From positions 1-14,716 of the forward strand of contig JAPPMR010000203.1 of the NCBI GenBank assembly GCA_028818995.1: a stretch of 14,716 nt of DNA, given 5' to 3'. The position numbers and the translations under genes are program-made. Positions within the stretch are counted from its first letter, which is position 1, and every line of letters begins with the position of its first letter. Positions 1 to 4,920 of the stretch are shown here, piece by piece. The notes under the pieces were generated by a model. That model saw only the letters and a list, made by a program, of their open reading frames with translations. It was not told the origin of the DNA and made no database searches. The stretch is from Candidatus Poribacteria bacterium (GTDB taxonomy: Bacteria; Poribacteria; WGA-4E; WGA-3G).

Positions 1-41
1 AGAGAAGTGTTGGGCACTCCCCGCATCACAATAAACCTTAC

Positions 42-78
42 AGGCAGGTATCCGATTTGGGTATCTGCCTTTTCTTTT
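42..78 (+). terminator. Rho-independent terminator of a gene left of the window
   Basis: Arms 42-53 and 59-70 pair over 12 bp on the plus strand, two of the pairs being G-U, around a 5-base loop. A T-rich tail (TTTTCTTTT) follows directly. On the minus strand the two G-U pairs become A-C mismatches and there is no T tail, so the direction is plus. One plus frame ends in TAA at 32-34, just before the hairpin. This could be the 3' end of the gene served, but too few codons are visible to call it. Confidence 0.75.
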
Positions 79-147
79 ATCAAAACCAACTACGTTGGCA
101 TAAAATCATAAGAACTGCTGAAGAAAAGGGATCTTTGGAAATCAAAC

Positions 148-1029
148 CTACACAAATTGCCGATTCCAGTCATGATGTGATTTCGCAACGCTTTCCGGAT
201 TTTTATGACTCCGAGCCACAAACCCCGGAACTTGCGGGCGACCAGTGGGCAGACCAATTTGGCTATAGCGCGTATCTACACTCCATCTAACCGTCTTCCC
301 ACAGTTCGGTAGTCCACGATGGACTACTCGCTCACTTGTAAGTAAAACATCACCGACATCAAGTTCAGCGGTAACAATATCACCAGGTGGCAATTCCGCT
401 TCACTGATACCTTTACCGCCTGTATGACCCTGTGTCGGGTCTTGATAGTTGTGGTTTATTAGATTGAAGCAGTGTGAACCTCGGATAACCTGCATACATC
501 CGTTCTCTTGATATGCTCTAACCATCGGAAGCCAAACGTTCACAACCAACGTTTCTCCTGCTTCTTCAGGAATAAGATACGCTAAATCTTGGTGCCACGG
601 AATAACAGTTATATCCTGATTTGGTAGTTTCGCACGATAATTAAACTGCGGATGTGCAAAAATCTCTTGACCAATAAGTGCACCTACAACATCAAGAAGC
701 GCAGGAGAAGTTCTAAGCGTAAACATGCCAGCCGTGCGTATCTTCTGGTCACGGAAAAAGTTGCTCCAAATCCAGTTCGGGTCGGAACAGGCACTTGACA
801 CCATCCCCAACCTCGTCTCAAAAGGTTCGTCATCATACGTATCCGATGGGGCAAGAACACCTGCTTTCACTGCCGCTTGAGTTCCCTCATCAACCTTTTT
901 AGTTAATTCATCAATTAGAGGTTGAAGCGCTTTGTTTGGTAATAGATTTCGGATATGCAAAAATCCATCGTCATGAAATTTCTGTTTCTGTTGTGCTGTG
1001 AGTCCACCCTGATTGTGTTGTATAGACAT
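148..1029 (-). CDS. Phytanoyl-CoA dioxygenase (PhyH) family protein
   Basis: Predicted Fe(II)/2-oxoglutarate-dependent oxygenase of 293 residues, a usual length for the family, with no signal peptide, so cytoplasmic. The metal-binding facial triad is visible as the HxD motif in WHQDLAYL (H146, D148) plus the distal H237 in VVHRGLP. R248 in TVRWSVDTRYS is the expected 2-oxoglutarate-binding arginine. The N-terminal part (QKQKFHDDGFLHIRNLL) is the typical PhyH opening. The ATG at 1029 has AAGGAG 7 nt upstream. The gene lies 20 nt downstream of the Gfo/Idh/MocA gene on the same strand, so the two are probably cotranscribed. The substrate cannot be read from sequence: family members hydroxylate very different small molecules. 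True phytanoyl-CoA specificity should not be assumed. Confidence 0.93.
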   Translation of the reverse strand: MSIQHNQGGLTAQQKQKFHDDGFLHIRNLLPNKALQPLIDELTKKVDEGTQAAVKAGVLAPSDTYDDEPFETRLGMVSSACSDPNWIWSNFFRDQKIRTAGMFTLRTSPALLDVVGALIGQEIFAHPQFNYRAKLPNQDITVIPWHQDLAYLIPEEAGETLVVNVWLPMVRAYQENGCMQVIRGSHCFNLINHNYQDPTQGHTGGKGISEAELPPGDIVTAELDVGDVLLTSERVVHRGLPNCGKTVRWSVDTRYSQIGLPTGRPQVPGFVARSHKNPESVAKSHHDWNRQFV

Positions 1030-1049
1030 TGCTATTCTCCTTTTTACAC

Positions 1050-2108
1050 TTATGCAATTGGCTGAATCGCAACGGCACTGCCAATCTCACTGGATTTCAT
1101 CGCCCCATCCAGTATCTGCATTAGCATCACAGCTTGCGAACCAGAATTGAGCGACTCATCCTCTTCTCGGATTGCTCGTATGAACTCTCGCGCCTGAAGT
1201 GTTATCTCATCAGCCTTTTGCGGTGCTGGCTTCATCGGTTTGACCTTAACACCATCCGGTGTTCCCACCAACAGTTTCCCATTTTCAAGTCCTGCCTTTG
1301 TACCGTAAAGGTGAAACTCCTGAATCTCGCTTTTGACAAGGTCGCTATCGGCTGCCGGCGTGTGTCGGTTCGTCGTATTCAGCGAAAATGCGACAGCAAA
1401 ATGTAAGGTACAACCATTCTCAAACCGTACGAATCCACACGCGGCATCATCTGCAGTGTAGGTCTGCTCAGGAGGCGCAAGGTGAGAGAATGTACAGTAT
1501 AACCCCGCCATCACTTCTGTAGGACGCGGACAACCCATCATAAACCAAACATTGTCAATCGCGTGGATACCGAGATCAAGTAGGACACCTCCACCCTTTG
1601 CTTTATCGTGACGCCATCCCCGTGCGGAACACCATCGTGTCCGTATCCACCGAGTTTCAGCGTAATATACTTCACCGAGTTCCCCTGCCTGCACAAGCCT
1701 GCGACCTTCCATCAACCGAGACGTGAAACGCGATTGACGGACAAACATATAGGTTAAGCCCTTGCTTGCGGCAAGTTGTGTGACTGGTATCAGTTCTGCT
1801 GCATCATTTGACGGTGGTTTTTCGCAAAGCACATGCATCCCACGCTCCACTGCTTCCAGTGAAACGGGCGCGTGCATCCATGTCGGAAGTCCAATGCAGA
1901 CAGCGTCTAAATCGCACGCATCAAACATCTGTTGATAATCGTCGAAAACTCGCACTCCTTTAATATCACCCAAGACCCTTTGCCTGCGATCCGGATCTAA
2001 GTCTGCTAAAGCGACAAGTTGGACATTCGGTTCTCCATTGAGAATCACTGTTGTACTGCTAATTGTTCCACCGACACCAATGATTCCAACCTTGACTTTA
2101 TCTTTCAT
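1050..2108 (-). CDS. Gfo/Idh/MocA family NAD(P)-dependent oxidoreductase
   Basis: Predicted cytoplasmic dehydrogenase of 352 residues from the chosen start. The N-terminal Rossmann fold begins with VKVGIIGVGGT (about residues 5-15), and ALADLDPDRRQRV holds the acidic end of strand 2. The family EKPP motif is at 96-99 in HVLCEKPPS. The C-terminal alpha/beta domain carries LLDLGIHAIDN (D178, H182, D185), where the family places its catalytic His/Asp residues. The longest frame starts at GTG 2114, but TGGAGA (2120-2115) would be only about 1 nt from that codon. It sits 7 nt from the ATG at 2108, which I therefore use. First gene of a two-gene operon with the PhyH oxygenase, which suggests stepwise oxidation of one small organic substrate. 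The substrate (sugar, inositol or other polyol) is not determinable here. Confidence 0.92.
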   Translation of the reverse strand: MKDKVKVGIIGVGGTISSTTVILNGEPNVQLVALADLDPDRRQRVLGDIKGVRVFDDYQQMFDACDLDAVCIGLPTWMHAPVSLEAVERGMHVLCEKPPSNDAAELIPVTQLAASKGLTYMFVRQSRFTSRLMEGRRLVQAGELGEVYYAETRWIRTRWCSARGWRHDKAKGGGVLLDLGIHAIDNVWFMMGCPRPTEVMAGLYCTFSHLAPPEQTYTADDAACGFVRFENGCTLHFAVAFSLNTTNRHTPAADSDLVKSEIQEFHLYGTKAGLENGKLLVGTPDGVKVKPMKPAPQKADEITLQAREFIRAIREEDESLNSGSQAVMLMQILDGAMKSSEIGSAVAIQPIA

Positions 2109-2114
2109 CAACAC

Positions 2115-2120
2115 TCTCCA
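2115..2120 (-). promoter_or_regulatory. Ribosome binding site that sets the Gfo/Idh/MocA start
   Basis: TGGAGA on the minus strand. GGAG is 7 nt from the ATG at 2108 and about 1 nt from the alternative GTG at 2114, so it supports the shorter protein. Confidence 0.7.
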
Positions 2121-2194
2121 TTTTCACAAACTAATGAATTCCGCTATGACACTTGTTTAACTATTCCTGCGCCCATTCCATCAAATTAATAAAG

Positions 2195-2223
2195 TTGACA
2201 ATTTTTGTCTGTTCCTATAGAGT
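2195..2223 (+). promoter_or_regulatory. Candidate promoter for the secreted protein at 2364
   Basis: A perfect -35 box TTGACA (2195-2200) is followed after 17 bp by TAGAGT (2218-2223), a weak -10 box. TATAGA at 2216-2221 is an alternative with a short 15-bp spacer. The 2109-2363 stretch is the divergent spacer between two operons and holds no credible gene. A promoter for the minus-strand operon must also lie here, but I could not place one. Confidence 0.4.
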
Positions 2224-2363
2224 ATATACAAACAAGATTGAAGATAAGATTAAATTTCGTTTTTTAACTGTCCCAGATATTTATCTCAATCCCGGCGTAT
2301 TCCAAGGGTTGTTTTTAGTTCACATATTACCAAAACACATTCCGGAAGGAGGAAACTCATACT

Positions 2364-3092
2364 ATGTATCGTCACATTTTTTACCCCATTCTTATGTTAC
2401 TTCTGTTAACAAGTATTGTTATGGCTAAAGGAGAAAAATTGGCTCTCGTAGGATCCGGGGCACCCGATCCGAAGGACAATCTTCTCATTGAAAACCTTGA
2501 AAAGTGGGGTTACGTCGTTGAACCTCACGCGCACGGTGCGAAACATCCTGTCGATCTTGCTGGCATAGATCTTGTCTTTATTTCAGAGTCAACCTCCAGT
2601 GCTAACATTCTGGGTGCTTACACAGATTCAACCGTCCCTGTTGTTAATGCAGAATCATTTACCTATGATGATATGGGATTTTCACCAGATGGCACATTCA
2701 ACTCCGATGCAGGTGACAAAATAACGATCATTGACACAGATCATCCTATAACCGCAGGATTCAAAGGCGACATCTCTGTCAGTCAACCCGCAGCAAAACT
2801 TATGACGTGTAGTGGCTTAGACGGTGATGTTGACATATTAGCCGTCCGCACAGACAACAACGATCTCGTTGCCATTTCCGTCTATGAAAAAGGTGCGAAA
2901 ACACTCAAAGGCACTACGAAAGCGATACATATCAACATCTGGCCCCACTCTACCGCTTGGCAGATGGTAACAGAGGACGGATGGGAACTCATTCACCGGT
3001 CTATCCTCTACGGTTTAGGTCAAATTGCGGCTGATGTCGCTCCAGAAGACAAACTTGCTGTCACTTGGGGACAGATCAAAACTTCCCGCTAA
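2364..3092 (+). CDS. Secreted protein of unknown function, possibly amidotransferase-like fold
   Basis: A 242-residue protein with a clear signal peptide: a hydrophobic stretch through about residue 19, then SIVMA with likely cleavage after A21. The mature part starts KLALVGSGAPDPKDN, then alternates short beta strands and loops (GIDLVFISES, VPVVNAE, ITIIDTDHPITAG, AIHINIWPH) and ends WELIHRSILYGLG at 207-219. This pattern, with a DHP(I/L)TAG turn and a final helix in LIHRSILYGLG style, resembles the class I glutamine-amidotransferase-like/ThuA-like domains of large secreted bacterial proteins. I do not see a catalytic Cys nucleophile elbow, so it is more likely a binding domain than an enzyme. 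ATG 2364 has AAGGAGG (2346-2352) 11 nt upstream. It is a single gene, divergent from the dehydrogenase operon and convergent with the NagB-like gene. Family assignment is tentative. Confidence 0.8.
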   Translation: MYRHIFYPILMLLLLTSIVMAKGEKLALVGSGAPDPKDNLLIENLEKWGYVVEPHAHGAKHPVDLAGIDLVFISESTSSANILGAYTDSTVPVVNAESFTYDDMGFSPDGTFNSDAGDKITIIDTDHPITAGFKGDISVSQPAAKLMTCSGLDGDVDILAVRTDNNDLVAISVYEKGAKTLKGTTKAIHINIWPHSTAWQMVTEDGWELIHRSILYGLGQIAADVAPEDKLAVTWGQIKTSR

Positions 3093-3102
3093 GGCAAATA
3101 CT

Positions 3103-3300
3103 ATAAGGGTGCGGTTTCAACCTCGCCCTTACAATCAGAGGCATTCAATTCTCCAATAATTTCACATTTAATCATAAGTCTTTTCTTGTAGGAGCGATCT
3201 CCGAATCGCGACAAAACACAATGATAGTCGGGAATCGGAGTTCCCTCCTACAATATAATTAATTGGGAGAAACTCGACAATTGGATGCCTCTGCCCTTAT
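3103..3300. repeat. Nested inverted repeat between convergent genes
   Basis: Several inverted arms lie one inside another. The outer arms are ATAAGGG at about 3103-3109 and CCCTTAT at 3294-3300. The next arms are CAGAGGCATTCAATT (3136-3150) and AATTGGATGCCTCTG (3279-3293), 14 of 15 complementary. The innermost is the TTGTAGG palindrome at 3186-3253. A separate hairpin sits at 3104-3131 (TAAGGGTGCGGTT against AACCTCGCCCTTA, two mismatches). The right outer arm overlaps the NagB-like stop codon at 3297-3299. No coding sequence is present. The whole may be a degraded miniature element, and it may also serve as a bidirectional terminator. Confidence 0.55.
3186..3253. repeat. TTGTAGGAGCGA-type palindromic repeat, copy 1
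   Basis: Arms 3186-3212 and 3227-3253 are complementary at 23 of 27 positions around a 14-base spacer. The left arm begins TTGTAGGAGCGATCTCCG. It is clearly related to the palindrome at 12517-12560, with the same TGTAGGAGCGA(C/T)CTCC start and TCGCGAC core. This marks it as an interspersed REP-like family. Confidence 0.75.
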
Positions 3301-4028
3301 AATAAAGATGCCGACCCCGCATCCAGATATACCGTACAATCTGGATGCTTTTGTAAAATAGAGGCAGGGTGCATCGGAGTAATCTCACCGTGTAAACAAT
3401 TCTGCACCGCCTCTGCTTTTCGTTCATCTGGTACTGTACAAATAATCGTCTGTGCTTTCATAATTTGGCGTATAGACATTGAGATCGCATGAGTCGGCAC
3501 ATCATCTAACCCATTGAACCATCCTTCACCTACCTGCTGCAGACGGCACGCCTCATCTAATTCAACTACAATATAAGGGTCCTCTGTTTCAAAATCAGCA
3601 GGCGGATCGTTAAACGCAAGATGTCCATTTTCACCGATCCCCACAAAAGCCACATCTATTTGGTGTTGTGAAATAATCTGATTGAGCCTATCACATTCGG
3701 ATTGGGGATCGTTTGTTTCGCCGTTCAGGAAATGCACCGTTCCCGGTTGCACTATATCCACTAATCGCTCCTGTAGATATTTACAAAAACTCGCTGGATG
3801 CGTATCCGAAATCCCAATGTACTCATCCAAATGAAACATCGTCGTTTTTGTCCAATCAATTGATGCATTAGCGGTCAATGCACTGAGAAAATCGAATTGT
3901 GATGCTCCTGTTGCAACAATGAAGCGGGCATGTCCATTGGCAGAAATCGCTTCTTGCAGTTTTGTGCTTGCTGCTTTCGCTGCTGCTTCACTTGTTTCCT
4001 TTTTAGTATCTGCTTTAAATATCTTCAT
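3297..4028 (-). CDS. Glucosamine-6-phosphate deaminase/6-phosphogluconolactonase-fold protein (NagB-like)
   Basis: A 243-residue cytoplasmic protein of the NagB/RpiA/6-phosphogluconolactonase fold. NagB converts glucosamine-6-phosphate to fructose-6-phosphate and ammonia. Visible motifs are [12 protein letters not shown] (D68, at the place of E. coli NagB D72) and [15 protein letters not shown], with H136 matching the catalytic His143. In that motif N134 replaces D141 and D141 replaces E148 of the E. coli enzyme. Asn at the first position also occurs in Gram-positive NagB proteins, so it does not by itself mean loss of activity. The start ATG lacks a good Shine-Dalgarno sequence and follows the MOSC stop by only 4 nt, so translational coupling is likely. 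The exact substrate (GlcN6P or another sugar phosphate) is uncertain, so no gene symbol is given. Confidence 0.82.
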   Translation of the reverse strand: MKIFKADTKKETSEAAAKAASTKLQEAISANGHARFIVATGASQFDFLSALTANASIDWTKTTMFHLDEYIGISDTHPASFCKYLQERLVDIVQPGTVHFLNGETNDPQSECDRLNQIISQHQIDVAFVGIGENGHLAFNDPPADFETEDPYIVVELDEACRLQQVGEGWFNGLDDVPTHAISMSIRQIMKAQTIICTVPDERKAEAVQNCLHGEITPMHPASILQKHPDCTVYLDAGSASLL

Positions 4029-4032
4029 TTTT

Positions 4033-4689
4033 CTATATCAGATTTTTCGCTTGTAAGATGCGGGTAAAATCTTTTTTCCAACTCGGAGAGAGAGCGGGTA
4101 ATTTTCTCGCCTTTGCTATCTTTTCATGGTAATCTGTATCAAAATAACGTAGATTGAGAATCTCTTTAACGCTCATCGGTTCCGGGGCAATTTCAACACG
4201 TGAAATTGCATCGCCTGCGGTAATCTCACCTTCTGCAAGCACTCTGAAGTAAAAACCAACTCGCCGACTCTCCAAAAACTGTTTCGGAAACTCCGGTAAC
4301 CCCATTTTATATCCCAGTTTGAAACAAGGAACACGGGGTTGTGTAATTTGCAGTTTTACAGTCGTACCTATCTGAAAGACATCTCCGATGTGGACCTCTT
4401 CCTCGAGCATGCCCTCAACAGTTAGATTTTCACCGAATTGTCCATACGACAAATCGTCTCTGTTTAATTCCTGCTGCCAGTGCGAATAATGCTCAATTGG
4501 ATAGCCGTATATCGCTTTGTAAGTGCCGCCATGCACCTTCAGGTCGCCCTGACCATCGCCGTCAATATTCTTTTCTCTGAGCATAACAGTGCCAGATATC
4601 GGCTCTTTGAAAATTCCCGTATGTACGATTTTACCGTTGTAGGTAATAGGTTTCGGTTTTGAAACGTTTATGGATAAGAGTCTCATCAT
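4033..4689 (-). CDS. MOSC domain protein, YiiM-like
   Basis: A 218-residue MOSC-fold protein. Family hallmarks are [13 protein letters not shown] (52-64), [11 protein letters not shown] (83-93), HIGDVFQIG (100-108) and [14 protein letters not shown] (117-130), whose C122 is the invariant MOSC cysteine. The C-terminal part ([13 protein letters not shown] onwards, about 172-215) fits the 3-alpha domain found in E. coli YiiM, the molybdenum-cofactor enzyme that detoxifies 6-N-hydroxylaminopurine. By family analogy it handles Moco-dependent reduction of N-hydroxylated compounds, though the physiological substrate is unknown. Two ATGs lie in tandem at 4689 and 4686. No Shine-Dalgarno is visible, which fits the predicted leaderless transcript. 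It is the first gene of an operon with the NagB-like gene, and the functional link between the two is not obvious. Confidence 0.9.
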   Translation of the reverse strand: MMRLLSINVSKPKPITYNGKIVHTGIFKEPISGTVMLREKNIDGDGQGDLKVHGGTYKAIYGYPIEHYSHWQQELNRDDLSYGQFGENLTVEGMLEEEVHIGDVFQIGTTVKLQITQPRVPCFKLGYKMGLPEFPKQFLESRRVGFYFRVLAEGEITAGDAISRVEIAPEPMSVKEILNLRYFDTDYHEKIAKARKLPALSPSWKKDFTRILQAKNLI

Positions 4690-4695
4690 GTGGTT

Positions 4696-4724
4696 AATAT
4701 ATACTTTTCATTAACACGTGTCAA
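4696..4724 (-). promoter_or_regulatory. Sigma-70-type promoter giving a leaderless MOSC transcript
   Basis: On the minus strand TTGACA (4724-4719) is followed by exactly 17 bp and TATATT (4701-4696). Only 6 bases separate the -10 box from the ATG at 4689, so transcription would begin at or next to the A of the start codon. The absence of a Shine-Dalgarno sequence agrees with this. Confidence 0.75.
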
Positions 4725-4802
4725 GGGTAAACTCTTCCTAATTACGGACATTAGTTAGATTGAACAGAATTAAAACTCAATAACAACATATTTTGTGATA
4801 CA

Positions 4803-4840
4803 CTGAAATTGAATTCAATGAAATTTCAGAATTTTTTCAT
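4803..4840 (+). other. AT-rich palindrome followed by T tract
   Basis: CTGAAATT (4803-4810) pairs with AATTTCAG (4822-4829), and a perfect 12-bp palindrome ATTGAATTCAAT (4808-4819) lies between them. A long T-rich run follows to about 4848. It looks like an AT-rich terminator or an operator. It lies about 90 bases upstream of the sigma-propeller ATG and before its best promoter, so it could insulate the operon from transcription entering from the left. Confidence 0.4.
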
Positions 4841-4863
4841 TTTTTTTCAAATTATGCACCCTT

Positions 4864-4891
4864 TTGATACCAGAATTACGTCACTAATAAT
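4864..4891 (+). promoter_or_regulatory. Candidate promoter of the sigma-propeller operon
   Basis: TTGATA (4864-4869), 16-bp spacer, AATAAT (4886-4891). The predicted start near 4898 gives a leader of about 23 nt that still contains the TGGAGG ribosome site. The boxes are of housekeeping type. I do not see an obvious ECF-type GGAAC/GTC pair that would show autoregulation. Confidence 0.45.
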
Positions 4892-4908
4892 CATAAACCA
4901 ATCTCTTG

Positions 4909-4914
4909 TGGAGG
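4909..4914 (+). promoter_or_regulatory. Ribosome binding site that sets the sigma-propeller start
   Basis: TGGAGG is 6 nt from the ATG at 4921. The longest frame begins at TTG 4906, upstream of and overlapping this site, which rules that codon out as the natural start. Confidence 0.75.
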
Positions 4915-4920
4915 ACTCCG

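Noticed and set aside
57..290. Plus-strand frame of 77 codons overlapping the PhyH gene end
   Set aside because: It begins inside the terminator hairpin, has no ribosome site, and its second half is antisense to the well-supported PhyH C-terminus.
2153..2428. Plus-strand frame of 91 codons in the divergent spacer
   Set aside because: It lacks a ribosome site, its composition is not protein-like, and it overlaps the signal-peptide gene whose strong AAGGAGG site favours ATG 2364.
4906..4920. TTG start for the sigma-propeller gene, adding 5 residues
   Set aside because: The TGGAGG ribosome site lies inside this extension and is correctly spaced only for ATG 4921.
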